A stretch of 64,000 nucleotides of DNA from Candidatus Bathyarchaeota archaeon (GTDB lineage: Archaea > Thermoproteota > Bathyarchaeia > Bathyarchaeales > DTEX01). The stretch spans positions 1-64,000 of the forward strand of contig JANXEA010000008.1 in NCBI GenBank assembly GCA_025059045.1. Direction: 5' to 3'. The translations under genes and the position numbers were made by a program. The notes below the pieces were generated by a model. That model had not been told where the DNA came from, searched no databases, and was given only the letters and a program-made list of their open reading frames with translations. How positions within the stretch are numbered: the first letter of the stretch is position 1; every line of letters starts with the position of its first letter. Positions 43,793 to 53,104 of the stretch are shown here, in pieces.

Positions 43793-45124
43793 ATGGTTAC
43801 AATTAATGTTCCGCCAGGCTCAACAATGACGCTAAATAAGATTGATGGTGACCTCATACTATTCGAAAACGTGAAAATTAGAGCGAAAAACGGCGAAGTT
43901 GTCGAGGTTTCAGGAACAGTTCAATTTGAGGGTGATTGCCATTTTGATTGTAGTCTATATGCCGATTCGGTCAGGGGTAAGCATGGTGAAATGCTGGTTA
44001 AGGGAGACATGATAACAAAAAAATCAATAAGAATCTATGAGGGAGGATTAGACGTAAAAGGAAAATTATTTGCGAAGACTGTGGAAGTTGACAGAAAAGT
44101 TTTCGTCAACAAAGACCTAAAAGCGGAGAATGTTGAAGTTGGAGGAAAAGTTACTGTTGGGGGGAACCTCCAGGCAAAGGATGTTGAAGTTGGAGGAACC
44201 TTAGAGACACATGGAAACCTCGAAGTCGAAAACGTAGAGGTAGGCGGCTCAATGATGATTGATGGAACCACCGTCGGCACTAAGGTAAAGGTCGGCGGAA
44301 CATTCTATGGAAAAGGCAGAGTTGAAGTGGAACAGATAGATGCTGGAGGAGCATTCACTACAGACTCGGAAATCATCAGCAAAGAATTGCATGTAGGCGG
44401 CACCGTAAAAGTTGCTGGCGGAGAGATTAGAGAGGAGATTAACGTCGGCGGCTCATTCGAGTCTGAGAAGCCAATAACCTTCAGATCAATCGATGTAGGA
44501 GGGAAGGTACAACTCGCAGGTGAGAGTGAAGGATTGAATGTGGACATAGGCGGAACACTTAGCGTAAACGGGTCGTTCAAATTTACAGACATAAATGTTG
44601 GCGGGGCAGTTAAGATCAAAGGTGATGCCAAAGGCGAAGAGATAGAGGTTGGAGGAAGCCTCTTCGTCGATGGAAATCTTATGCTTGCCGGAAAACTCAA
44701 CGTTGGAGGAACAGCTGAGACGACGAAGACTTTGAAGGCTGAAACGATTACTGTTGGAGGAGCTCTGAAGGCAGATTTCATCGAGGCAATGAATTCGGTA
44801 AGGGTTGGAGGTCGAATAGAAACCAGTAAGGGCGTGAAAGCAGGAAGGGTTGAGATCGGCAGAGGCGGCAGCATAATAGGCCCGGTAGTTGCTAAAGAAG
44901 TTCTGTTGAGAGAGAGGTCAGAGGCGGAAGACATTTATGCAGAGTCCTTAACAATGGAGGAAAAATCGAAAGCCAGAAACATATATGTCAATAACGCATA
45001 TCTAGAAAAAGATTCGAAGATTCTTGGCGAAGTACATTATACGGAGGAACTGAGAAGGGAGGATAACGTGCTCCTAGCCAGAGAGCCAATCAAGGAAGAT
45101 AGACTTCCAAACCCCCCGATTTAA
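43793..45124 (+). CDS. Bactofilin-like polymer-forming protein with 17-residue beta-helix repeats
   Basis: 443 residues. From about residue 100 to 370 it is a chain of roughly sixteen repeats of 17 residues (one is 18). The pattern is V-x-V-G-G-x-x-x-x-x-G-x-x-x-A-x-x, for example VEVGGKVTVGGNLQAKD, VEVGGTLETHGNLEVEN and INVGGAVKIKGDAKGEE. This regular VGG ladder predicts a right-handed or bactofilin-type beta helix. No signal peptide or membrane helix. Bacterial bactofilins self-assemble into filaments and scaffolds; a structural cytoskeletal role is likely here, but the repeat chain is much longer than the usual bactofilin. It is followed, 49 bases on, by an unknown gene on the same strand. 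Confidence 0.75.
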   Translation: MVTINVPPGSTMTLNKIDGDLILFENVKIRAKNGEVVEVSGTVQFEGDCHFDCSLYADSVRGKHGEMLVKGDMITKKSIRIYEGGLDVKGKLFAKTVEVDRKVFVNKDLKAENVEVGGKVTVGGNLQAKDVEVGGTLETHGNLEVENVEVGGSMMIDGTTVGTKVKVGGTFYGKGRVEVEQIDAGGAFTTDSEIISKELHVGGTVKVAGGEIREEINVGGSFESEKPITFRSIDVGGKVQLAGESEGLNVDIGGTLSVNGSFKFTDINVGGAVKIKGDAKGEEIEVGGSLFVDGNLMLAGKLNVGGTAETTKTLKAETITVGGALKADFIEAMNSVRVGGRIETSKGVKAGRVEIGRGGSIIGPVVAKEVLLRERSEAEDIYAESLTMEEKSKARNIYVNNAYLEKDSKILGEVHYTEELRREDNVLLAREPIKEDRLPNPPI

Positions 45125-45173
45125 GAATACGCAAATCAGATAAAATGTTCTCGCATCCGGATGCGTTTCAAAC

Positions 45174-45866
45174 TTGAATTCCGTGAGAATTAAGAAGATA
45201 GAATTCCGTCTGGGCAGCAGCTACCTCACACTCGAAGTTCCTCCCTTTTACATTAACTTCGAGAAAAGATCATTCGGCTCGATAATGGCGAGAAGAAATC
45301 TCCCGAGAGAAGGCGTAGCAATATACATATATGTAACCCGCCGGAGGCAAGTTGAGAAACTACTTCTCTTAAAAAGACTTCATCCAGACCTGTTCCTGCC
45401 AGATGAATTGAAAGAATCTGCCGCAGTAATCGAGAACCTAAGCCCAGAAGAGTTTGAAGGATTCGTTAAGACGGTCAAACTGGAGGGATTCATCAGATCA
45501 CTTAGGAGACTTGAAAAGCAGTGGGAATATGGCGGAAAAGGAATATGGCTGAAGAAGATCGGCCCATTCACGCTCTATATGATCCTAATCATTAAAGAGA
45601 GCAGATGGACAGTCAGGCCTGCGATTTCAAAGGAGGGGGTTGAGGGATACGGTTTCGAAATTCCCGTAGACACCAAACTAAAAGACGCATTTTTAAAAGA
45701 GCTGAAGGAGGGTGAGCTTGAAGAGATTCACGATCACCAAGAAACCCAGCACTTTCATCTAAAGGTTGAGAGTCTGGAGAGATGCGTTCATCTAGCGAAG
45801 GGCTGGGATTATTACTTCTCAACTAGGACACGATGGAGACAGACTGTTTTCATCTCTAAAGCATGA
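45174..45866 (+). CDS. Hypothetical protein downstream of the bactofilin-like gene
   Basis: 230 residues from a TTG start. Basic N-terminal half (VAIYIYVTRRRQVEKLLLLKR) and a long acidic helix (LFLPDELKESAAVIENLSPE). The C-terminal half has EIHDHQETQHFHLKVESLE, a histidine-rich stretch that might bind metal. No membrane segment or catalytic motif recognised. Same strand and 49 bases after the polymer protein, so probably one transcript. It may be an assembly or anchoring partner; no family assigned. Confidence 0.6.
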   Translation: MNSVRIKKIEFRLGSSYLTLEVPPFYINFEKRSFGSIMARRNLPREGVAIYIYVTRRRQVEKLLLLKRLHPDLFLPDELKESAAVIENLSPEEFEGFVKTVKLEGFIRSLRRLEKQWEYGGKGIWLKKIGPFTLYMILIIKESRWTVRPAISKEGVEGYGFEIPVDTKLKDAFLKELKEGELEEIHDHQETQHFHLKVESLERCVHLAKGWDYYFSTRTRWRQTVFISKA

Positions 45867-45922
45867 GAATATTAGGATATCGGCAAATGTATAAACCGTA
45901 TTCACAACGTAGATTGTTGTGA

Positions 45923-46165
45923 ACAAGATATGAAATATCCCTAGACGTTCTAGAAACCGTTGTGAGAAAGGGAACATGTTCACTAACAAGACTCTCTTAT
46001 GGGGCAGGACCACCAGTCGACGGGACAAAAGCTATGTAGGAATTTTTGCTATTTCGCGGACTCATAAAATCACTTAACGTCGGAGCCAGAGAACTTTACA
46101 CGATCGCATGGAGAGGAGGAGAATTTCTCGAAGCTTTGAAGACAGTAAAGAAGATCATTCAGTAA
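45923..46165 (+). pseudogene. Winged-helix transcriptional regulator, broken
   Basis: One frame reads RYEISLDVLETVVRKG, TCSLTRLSYGAGPPVDG, TKAM, a TAG stop (46037-46039), then EFLLFRGLIKSLNVGAREL and YTIAWRGGEFLEALKTVKK to TAA. This is the common archaeal wHTH pattern in which EFL-x3-GLI and LYTI-x4-G-x-EFL form the recognition helix and wing. There is no start codon at the front, since TGA 45920-45922 precedes it, and the internal TAG replaces a hydrophobic residue. A dead DNA-binding regulator of about 80 residues. Confidence 0.65.
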
Positions 46166-46171
46166 CGAAGA

Positions 46172-46561
46172 TCAGTAGTTCTCTGAAGTCTCCTCTTTGA
46201 TCTTCTGTTCAAGACTCTTTATTTCCCCATGCTCCAAAACTTTTATACGTGTCGGAAGACGAACTTTTACGCCTAATCTTAAAAAGATACTGTACAATTC
46301 TTCGCCGCTTATCTTGGTTTTTATCTTACCTTCCCTAATCAATTTTGCGAGAGTTGCCTCCATCCAACTTCCAGCCTCTGGATATTGAATTTTGGCCGCA
46401 TTCAGAACCTCCCACGCCCTATCAGCAAGGTATGCGCTAAGAACCTCTCGGTCGCTCGGCTTCCCAGCTTTTTCAGATTCGAGATCAGATCTTTTTTCGA
46501 GAGATTTCTTCAACTGCAGAAGCTTTTTCCGTCTTATAGTCTCAAGCTCCCAATCCGACAT
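46172..46561 (-). CDS. PDCD5-like DNA-binding protein
   Basis: 129 residues. A charged N-terminal helix (ELETIRRKKLLQLKKSLEK) precedes a helical bundle, with LSAYLADRAWEVLNAAK and AGSWMEATLAKLIREGKI and then KISGEELYSIFLRLGVKVR. Order and the L-x3-G-x-I plus I-x3-EL pattern match the archaeal PDCD5 (double-stranded DNA-binding) family, though it is longer than usual and sequence is divergent. It lies six bases past the broken regulator, on the other strand. It may act on DNA or with chaperonin, as PDCD5 does in eukaryotes. Confidence 0.6.
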   Translation of the reverse strand: MSDWELETIRRKKLLQLKKSLEKRSDLESEKAGKPSDREVLSAYLADRAWEVLNAAKIQYPEAGSWMEATLAKLIREGKIKTKISGEELYSIFLRLGVKVRLPTRIKVLEHGEIKSLEQKIKEETSENY

Positions 46562-46638
46562 TTGAAGGAACCCCCGCTAAACCTTTGAAGATTCAGCTGG
46601 AAAGTAATTAAGCATGTCCTATTCCATCCTAAAACGAC

Positions 46639-47898
46639 CTACTCATTCACTCTATATTTGAGTATTGCCCCAACACCACCAAATGATTTTAGCAGCATTT
46701 GACCCTCCTCAGTCTCTGTCGATATGACCTCAACATTCGCACCAGCCTGTTCAGCTTTATCAGCAAGCTCATCAATAACATCCTTTGTCTCCGAAATTTG
46801 AAGAGTTGGAACGTTGCACTTAGGGCACGGCTTGCCGTTAAGCGTGCCTTCAAACGCCAAAACCTCACTGGCCCTCATACTCAAGTTATAGGTATACCCG
46901 CATGAGGAACACTCAACCCTAACAATCTTCGTTTCTAACGCCTCAGATATTATAAGTGTGTCAACCAAACCTAGATCGAGGGCCCTTCTCACCTCTCCTT
47001 CACCATATGTGACCGTCCCAGTTTCATGGCCAATATGATACAAGAACTTCTGCACAATCCGCTTCTCCTCAACGTATCTAATCTTCTTGATGATCTCGGG
47101 CGCTTTCTCCAACATTTCCTCAATTCCTTGCTCGCCAGTATAGGCGGTGTCGACTGTTGCGGCAATCTTCTCTTTAAGTCTATAATCAAGAAACTTTCCA
47201 TCCTGAAAATCATATTTTGTCGGTCCAGGCCCACCAATGATTATTGCTTTTAGATCCGGTATGCCTAGAAAAATATTGTTGGCATGCTCTCCTATGCGTT
47301 TGAAAAACTCTATAAGCTGCATCTCTCTCAATCGCTCGAATCTCCTAGCAGACTGGCCGCCGGCACGATGCTTTCCCGGAATACCTGACGTTATATCCTC
47401 CACGATTTCCAGCCGGCGACCCTTAAGAGTTGCAAACGTCGCGCCGCTTGAATCCAACAAAATAATCCCATACGTTTCTTTCTCTTTAAGAAAGTCCATC
47501 AGATAGTCGATGTGGAATTTGGAATCACACCTATACAAGTATATATTAATCGGTTCTGGCGGTATGATGACATAGGTCTCTATCCTTTCGCTTCCAGGCC
47601 CATCTTGGGGTATGGCACCACAGAATATCACTAAACCATTCTCGGGCACGGTCTTGAACAGTTTTAGGCGTTGGATAACCCTGACAATTGCATCTTGAAC
47701 ATTTTTGCGGGTTGTAGTCGACTTAATATTAGAGGCTGTTCCCCACTCATCCTTTAGCATTTGAACAATCTCGCTAATCTGCCTGCCAGGCGGGACATAG
47801 AGCGAGACCAGCTCGGTGCCTCTTCCCTCCTTGGATGCCAAGACACTGAGAATCTTTTTCAGCCTGAAAAGTTCGAGAGAAGTTCTTTTCCCATTCAA
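46639..47898 (-). CDS. prf1: Peptide chain release factor aRF1
   Basis: 419 residues. The stop-codon-reading domain has TASNIKSTTTRKNVQ (NIKS motif near residue 56). The middle domain carries GKHRAGGQSARRFERLRE, the GGQ that triggers peptidyl-tRNA hydrolysis. The C-terminal domain has a small zinc-type hairpin (ECSSCGYTYNLS and GKPCPKCNVPT) found in archaeal and eukaryotic eRF1. It recognises all three stop codons and ends translation. It is the normal archaeal length. The start lies behind AAGGTTGA. Confidence 0.95.
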   Translation of the reverse strand: MNGKRTSLELFRLKKILSVLASKEGRGTELVSLYVPPGRQISEIVQMLKDEWGTASNIKSTTTRKNVQDAIVRVIQRLKLFKTVPENGLVIFCGAIPQDGPGSERIETYVIIPPEPINIYLYRCDSKFHIDYLMDFLKEKETYGIILLDSSGATFATLKGRRLEIVEDITSGIPGKHRAGGQSARRFERLREMQLIEFFKRIGEHANNIFLGIPDLKAIIIGGPGPTKYDFQDGKFLDYRLKEKIAATVDTAYTGEQGIEEMLEKAPEIIKKIRYVEEKRIVQKFLYHIGHETGTVTYGEGEVRRALDLGLVDTLIISEALETKIVRVECSSCGYTYNLSMRASEVLAFEGTLNGKPCPKCNVPTLQISETKDVIDELADKAEQAGANVEVISTETEEGQMLLKSFGGVGAILKYRVNE

Positions 47899-48011
47899 CC
47901 TTTAATCTACACCCTACCCATTAAAATCGAGGAGGATACATATTTCTTCCATTTACAACACCAGTTTTTATAGACAAGATCTAGAAACCCTAATTAAATG
48001 TTTAGCATTAC

Positions 48012-48365
48012 TTAGCGTCCCGCCCTCATCCTCATTCCATATTTTGATTCCTTCGAGAATACTAGGATCTCTTTTTCAACCACTTTGAGAAGGGACGGCT
48101 GGTTAAGCATCACAACCGCAAGCGAATGCGAGCATCTCTTCTTTCTAGCAAAGCCTGGACAGTTACAGTTCACAGTCCCATCAATCTTTTGTGCGACCGT
48201 GTAGGTTCCATGATCACCCACAACATTGTAGAGCATGTCGCCTATTGGTTCAACCCTTCTTTTACGAATTAGCTCGTAAGCCTTAACGATCATCCTATCG
48301 ATAGGCAAAAACTTGGGGCTCCCCTGGAATTTAAAGAATCTTATGAAAAAGATAGATTTAAACAT
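48012..48365 (-). CDS. SWIM zinc-finger protein
   Basis: Up to 117 residues; the true start may be nearer codon 26 (ATG 48290), because the first 20 residues are unusually aromatic. The SWIM motif CNCPGFARKKRCSH (C-x-C-x8-C-x-H) lies near residue 77, preceded by YTVAQKIDGTVNCN. Such short archaeal SWIM proteins are thought to bind DNA or protein and sometimes pair with Rad51 paralogues. No partner is adjacent. It is divergent from RIO2. Confidence 0.8.
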   Translation of the reverse strand: MFKSIFFIRFFKFQGSPKFLPIDRMIVKAYELIRKRRVEPIGDMLYNVVGDHGTYTVAQKIDGTVNCNCPGFARKKRCSHSLAVVMLNQPSLLKVVEKEILVFSKESKYGMRMRAGR

Positions 48366-48449
48366 CTTTGTTTTTGATGGTTTAGAAATATAGGATTGTT
48401 TGGCAAATCAGAATTTTTAAATTAGTCGTCCATCTTCTTTAAGAGGATA

Positions 48450-49352
48450 ATGTCTTCTCTTGATATTGCAGTCAGCACTTATCGCAATCTCGAACCTGAG
48501 GACATACACGTGTTATCAGCCATTGAACTTGATATGAGCAGGCATAAGTATGTTCCGAAAACGGATCTCCTAAGCATGACTGGCCTCAGCGCTAAGGAAC
48601 TTGATTATAGACTAAATAGATTAAACAAGCTCGGTCTACTCTACAGTTGGACTGGACCATACACAGGCTATGTTCTAAATAATGCTGGCTACGACTGCCT
48701 AGCCATAAACGCGCTAGTAAAGGCAGGAGTATTGGAGTCATTTGGAAAACCCTTAGGAATCGGGAAGGAGGCTGATGTCTATGACGCATTATCTCCGTCA
48801 GGTGAGAGAATAGCTATAAAATTCCACCGTTTAGGGAGAGTCAGCTTTCGCAAAACGAAGAGACTTCGAGGATATGCCGGCGACAGGGAGCACATCTCTT
48901 GGCTTTACCAATCCCGGTTGGCGGCTGAAAGAGAATATGAAGCGCTAACCCTCCTCTATCCATGCGGGATATCCGTGCCAAAGCCGATCGGCCAAAATAG
49001 ACATGCTGTAGTAATGAGTTTTATTGAGGGAATAGAGCTCAACGAGACGGTTAATCTTACGAAACCAGAGAAAACTTTAAAAGAGATTCTTTTTAACATT
49101 AAGAAAGCCTACATTGAAGCGCAAGTGATACATGCAGATCTCAGTGAATTCAACATTATCATTGGACCAAGTGAAAAGGTACTCATTATCGATTGGCCAC
49201 AATTTGTCAAAACAGATCATCCCAATGCAGAATTCCTTCTTCGACGAGATCTAAAAAATGTTTTGAACTTCTTTTCGAAACGATATGGAATTAAGAAGGA
49301 CCTTGACATGATACTAAATTACGTTAAATCTAATCCGACAAGAATGCCTTAG
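48450..49352 (+). CDS. rio2: RIO2 serine/threonine protein kinase
   Basis: 300 residues. The N-terminal winged helix has ELDMSRHKYVPKTDLLSM and GLSAKELDYRLNRLNKLGLL. The kinase part has PLGIGKEADVYDALSPSG (P-loop variant), IAIKFHRLGRVSFRKTK, HADLSEFNIII (catalytic loop) and VLIIDWPQFVKTDHPNA (metal-binding DWPQ). These identify RIO2, which acts in 40S/30S-type small-subunit ribosome maturation. AGAGGATA before ATG 48450 is the ribosome-binding site. Confidence 0.95.
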   Translation: MSSLDIAVSTYRNLEPEDIHVLSAIELDMSRHKYVPKTDLLSMTGLSAKELDYRLNRLNKLGLLYSWTGPYTGYVLNNAGYDCLAINALVKAGVLESFGKPLGIGKEADVYDALSPSGERIAIKFHRLGRVSFRKTKRLRGYAGDREHISWLYQSRLAAEREYEALTLLYPCGISVPKPIGQNRHAVVMSFIEGIELNETVNLTKPEKTLKEILFNIKKAYIEAQVIHADLSEFNIIIGPSEKVLIIDWPQFVKTDHPNAEFLLRRDLKNVLNFFSKRYGIKKDLDMILNYVKSNPTRMP

Positions 49353-49514
49353 ATTTGATTTTGATCATAATCTTTTGCGGTTATCAGAAAGGAAGTACCA
49401 CCTTTATGTAAGCTAAGAAGGAAAATGACCACGGTATAAAGCAAAACCACCAGATTTATTGATCGAAAAAATAAGGGCTAAAAAATTCGAGAAAGACGAA
49501 ACAACTTTGTAATT

Positions 49515-50081
49515 CTAGAGGACGACGCTGTTAAGTTTCCGGCGGCACCCTTGGCAGAAGCCTGGACCTTTCTTATCAGTCATTAGGATATGTGAAGAGA
49601 AATACATCACACATGAAGGTATAGAGCAATGCTTAAGCCCGAAAGCATGTCCCAGCTCATGAACGGATTCCTTGATTATCCTTTCATGTAATAACTTCTC
49701 ATTCGGAATGTCGCCGTAAAATTCAGGTCTAAGCCTATAGATAGAAATTACTGCAACTCCTTCAGTATATGAAGCCTCTCCGAAAACATAATTAAAGCCA
49801 GCCGCATACAGGTCCACATCCGTGATGCCTAAAAGCCGGTCTTCCTCATCACTAATCAGCCGTGTTCTTCCGATATATTCTCGAATCTCAGCAAGTATCT
49901 TCGTAGATAGATATTGCCTCCTCACAGGATTATATGCGGGTAATAGGTTGAGAATGCGATAATCCGAGATTATTACTGAGCAGCCTTTCAGAATTTTCGG
50001 TAACGCATCTGCAACAACCTTCAAGATTTTCTCGTCAACCATTCCTACGGGCAATATAATGATCTGACCCAAACCATCCAC
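49515..50081 (-). CDS. amzA: Archaemetzincin zinc metalloprotease
   Basis: 188 residues. The zinc motif is SVHELGHAFGLKHCSIPSC (HE-x2-H-x2-G-x2-H-C-x4-C) followed by VMYFSSHI, the Met turn, and KKGPGFCQGCRRKL, which supplies a structural cysteine pair. The N-terminal half (GCSVIISDYRILNLLPAYNP, QYLSTKILAEIREYI) is typical of the family. Archaemetzincins are found across archaea and vertebrates. Their substrate is unknown. The downstream MBL-fold RNase gene and this one are only 12 bases apart on the same strand. Confidence 0.92.
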   Translation of the reverse strand: MDGLGQIIILPVGMVDEKILKVVADALPKILKGCSVIISDYRILNLLPAYNPVRRQYLSTKILAEIREYIGRTRLISDEEDRLLGITDVDLYAAGFNYVFGEASYTEGVAVISIYRLRPEFYGDIPNEKLLHERIIKESVHELGHAFGLKHCSIPSCVMYFSSHILMTDKKGPGFCQGCRRKLNSVVL

Positions 50082-50093
50082 TTCGCGACAATT

Positions 50094-51365
50094 TTAGATT
50101 GTAAAGGCATCACCTGGTTTAGGAGCCTTGGCCTCTAGATCCGTCTCCTCCTTAACCCATTTTGCGAATTTTGGGCAATTGTTCTCGGCTCCATGAACCA
50201 CATACACCGTAGGAGCACCTTTTAATCTTTTCACAGTCTCTTTCAATTCTTTCGCTCCACAGTGACTTGAAAAGTCGAAAAATCCAATCTTAGCCTTGAC
50301 TTTCCGCATCTTCCCATCGATGACGCATCTTCCCTTATCGAGCAGCTCCCTTCCAGGGGTCCCTGGAATTTGGTAACCGACAAGGAAGATTGCATTTCTA
50401 CTCTTCTTCCCAATCGTCTGTAAATAGGAGCCTACAGGTCCCCCCTTAAGCATACCAGCAGGAGAAATTATCACTCCAGGTTTTTTCGCCGCATTTGTTC
50501 TATCTTTCCAGCTCTCAACCCAATTAACCATGTGAACGGCATCCATGAAGAGCCTTGGATCCCTAAGAAAATTCAGGTGACCCATCAATATTCTGCAGGC
50601 TTCACGTGCCATTCCATCGATGAGCACTGGATATTCAAAATGGTAGGCTGAAAGGATACATGCGATTTCTTGGGCTCTACCTATGCTGAAAGCAGGAACA
50701 AGAACAGTGCCGCCTGATTCAACCGTTTCAGTAACCTCAGACACGAACTTTTCCTCAAGCTGCCTTCGGTCAGTATGATCCTCATCAGCATATGTGCTCT
50801 CAATTATTACGGCGTCCACATCTCCATAGTCCATGTCGGCGGGAGGAAGCAATCTTGTCTCAACAGTATTGAAATCGCTTGTGTAGAGAAGCCTTTTCCC
50901 CTCAGCCTCGATGAGAACGGATGCGCCTCCAGGAAGATGACCAGAATTTAAGAGTTTGAACCCAATATCCCCAATGGCAACATCTTTTTTATAATCTACG
51001 TCTTTTCTACACTTCAGCATTGTTCTTAGTTCTAAGTACTCAAATGGCAAGTAATAGCCCGATAAATGTATGAAGTCTTTTATCAATAAGTTGGCAAACT
51101 CGAAGCTCAGCCTTGTTCCATACACCGGAGTTCTGCCTCGAATATGAAAGATGGGAATAGCGCCAGAATGATCCAGATGGCTATGCGTCATTATTATCCC
51201 ATCGACTTCCTTAGGCGGAACATGCATAGGAAAGCCGGGAGTATGATTCAACATGACACCATAGTCCAATAATAGATGAGTTTTTTGTGTTCTAACCGAG
51301 ATTGCGGCTCTTCCAACCTCTCGTGCGCTACCCAAAAATGTAATCTTCAATGGTAATCTCTTCAC
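50094..51365 (-). CDS. MBL/beta-CASP RNase, archaeal CPSF-like (aCPSF2 type)
   Basis: 423 residues. The MBL motif is IIMTHSHLDHSGAIPIFH (HxHxDH) near residue 58, followed by LLNSGHLPGGASVL, LYTSDFN and IESTYADEDHTDR. Beta-CASP motifs appear in GTVLVPAFSIGRAQEI, VIISPAGMLKGGPV and FFDFSSHCGAKEL; the last histidine completes the metal site. The usual N-terminal KH domains of aCPSF1 are missing, so this is the aCPSF2 or RNase J-like group. It likely cuts or trims RNA. The gene is upstream of amzA. Confidence 0.88.
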   Translation of the reverse strand: MKRLPLKITFLGSAREVGRAAISVRTQKTHLLLDYGVMLNHTPGFPMHVPPKEVDGIIMTHSHLDHSGAIPIFHIRGRTPVYGTRLSFEFANLLIKDFIHLSGYYLPFEYLELRTMLKCRKDVDYKKDVAIGDIGFKLLNSGHLPGGASVLIEAEGKRLLYTSDFNTVETRLLPPADMDYGDVDAVIIESTYADEDHTDRRQLEEKFVSEVTETVESGGTVLVPAFSIGRAQEIACILSAYHFEYPVLIDGMAREACRILMGHLNFLRDPRLFMDAVHMVNWVESWKDRTNAAKKPGVIISPAGMLKGGPVGSYLQTIGKKSRNAIFLVGYQIPGTPGRELLDKGRCVIDGKMRKVKAKIGFFDFSSHCGAKELKETVKRLKGAPTVYVVHGAENNCPKFAKWVKEETDLEAKAPKPGDAFTI

Positions 51366-51535
51366 CGTCCAGACATGAGATTATAGTTAATGGAAATCAA
51401 ATTATAGCCTAAACGATTATTACACGAAGATTAATAAACTTTTATTTCTAAGAAGAATATTTGACAATAATTTGCCTTTAGTATGTGAACATGCGGAATT
51501 ATCTTTTCAATTCAATCATTTTATAGAAGTATTCA

Positions 51536-53095
51536 TCAAATGTAAATAGGTTTAAAACTGAAATCTTCGTTTGTACAGGATTGACCGAAGGATTGTGCAA
51601 CCTTATCTTGCCAAGTCCCCTTCTTTGCAAGCATTATAACCCTACCAATTTTAGCATGTCTTGCAAACTCGATTACTTGAAAGATCATATACTCGATTGT
51701 TTCCCGGTCTGGCTGACTGATAGACTCCGTCTGTCCCGCAGGATATGTTTCCGTGAGCTCCATAGGTATAACCCCAAATGGTGGGAAATAGATACAAAGC
51801 TGGATCTCATCTATGCTCAGCCTTAACCTTTCGCATACGCTTGATATCACCTTTGCTATTTCACTTCTGCCCTTTCTAATTAGATCCCTTGGCATAAGGA
51901 ATAAAAATTTGCTATCACAATTAGGTGCAAATCTTTCCATTAGCCTCAGATGATAGCGACTGACCTCCGGTCTAGAGAGACCGACCGAGCTGAAGAAGAA
52001 AAAGCCGCTTCTTTTAGACACTGGACTATACTTTTCAATATACCTCTCATACCTCTTAAGATTCTTAAGCGCATCAAGAAGTGAAGGATGCCCATGAGCT
52101 CTCATCTCTACATATTCCCAAAGTCTACCTTCAACTATTGCCTGCTTGATACGCTTGATCTCGGAAAAGCAGATATATAGGTTATGTTTGGCCAAATCTT
52201 TTTCACATTCTTTATCCGGCATCTCATTAAGCTCCCTCGCACTCCTCTTCACACATATAGGGCAGGAACAGGGCAAATATTCGAGCCTATCAAGCCGAAC
52301 CGTCCCCCGGTCAGTTAGGTATCTCCTCTCATATGCGAAGAGTGAGTAGGCAGCCGAGTCAAATAGATCGCAGCCGAGGGCCACAGCGATCCCAAACATG
52401 AATGGATGACCAGCTCCGAAGAGGTGGAATGGACGGTTTATGGGAAGGTTCATTTTTGCGGTTACAATCATATCTGTAAGCAGACTGAAGAGATATTGCT
52501 CCATAACAGGTGTCGGACTGCCCAAAGCATAAACATCAAAGTCAAATTTGCCCATCTTACTTGCCGACATTGCAAGGACGTCAAGATAACGTCCCCCCTG
52601 GATTGGACCAATCCAACCTATATCCCCACGTGATTTTAGCTCAAAGAACTTCTCCGCCCTCCGAACCGTCTCGTCAACAGTAAATTGGGCGTAATCACGA
52701 GATACCCGCCACCCAGTAGGCAAGTCAAGAATCGTAGCTATATCAGAGCCTATTTTCTCCTGGAATCTTATAATCTCTTCAGGCGTCACATCTACCTTCC
52801 CATAAGATAGGATTTGATAGGCTCCTGAGTCAGTCACCACGATTCCAGGAAAATCTAGGAAAGCATGTATCCCTAGGTCAGTCGCTTCTCTGCTGAAATA
52901 CTTTTTTATCAAATAGGCGTTAGTTATCAGAATTTTGCAGTCAAAATCCTCCCACATCTCTTTAGGGGTTATAGTTAATTTTGACGGATTTATAACGGGA
53001 AGAAAGGCCGGTGTTTCAATATTTCCACTCCTAGCGTATAGTTTCCCAATTCTGCCAAGAAGATCCCTATCTCTAACTTCAAATTCAAGCGTCAT
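51536..53095 (-). CDS. tgtA: Archaeosine tRNA-guanine transglycosylase (TgtA)
   Basis: 519 residues from ATG 53095, which has AGGAG nine bases upstream; the earlier ATG at 53104 abuts the same site and is less likely. GNIETPAFLPVINPSK at the start, VVTDSGAYQILSYGKVDVTP (catalytic Asp), RPFHLFGAGHPFMFGIAV and CSCPICVKRSARELNEM (zinc cysteines) belong to TGT. The enzyme replaces guanine 15 with preQ0 in tRNA. About 160 C-terminal residues beyond the barrel match archaeal C1/C2 regions; the PUA domain found in full-size archaeal TGT is missing or separate. Confidence 0.92.
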   Translation of the reverse strand: MTLEFEVRDRDLLGRIGKLYARSGNIETPAFLPVINPSKLTITPKEMWEDFDCKILITNAYLIKKYFSREATDLGIHAFLDFPGIVVTDSGAYQILSYGKVDVTPEEIIRFQEKIGSDIATILDLPTGWRVSRDYAQFTVDETVRRAEKFFELKSRGDIGWIGPIQGGRYLDVLAMSASKMGKFDFDVYALGSPTPVMEQYLFSLLTDMIVTAKMNLPINRPFHLFGAGHPFMFGIAVALGCDLFDSAAYSLFAYERRYLTDRGTVRLDRLEYLPCSCPICVKRSARELNEMPDKECEKDLAKHNLYICFSEIKRIKQAIVEGRLWEYVEMRAHGHPSLLDALKNLKRYERYIEKYSPVSKRSGFFFFSSVGLSRPEVSRYHLRLMERFAPNCDSKFLFLMPRDLIRKGRSEIAKVISSVCERLRLSIDEIQLCIYFPPFGVIPMELTETYPAGQTESISQPDRETIEYMIFQVIEFARHAKIGRVIMLAKKGTWQDKVAQSFGQSCTNEDFSFKPIYI

Positions 53096-53104
53096 AATGA
53101 TCAT

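Noticed and set aside
44305-44934. Minus-strand 209-residue open frame rich in Pro, Thr and Ser.
   Set aside because: It is the antisense shadow of the repetitive bactofilin-like gene.
29191-46165. All the in-frame stops that interrupt the integrase relics and the wHTH frame are TAG, suggesting readthrough (pyrrolysine).
   Set aside because: Several normal genes here end in TAG (for example at 17573, 25966, 33974 and 21067), the same integrase also has a frameshift, and the wHTH lacks a start. Decay is simpler.
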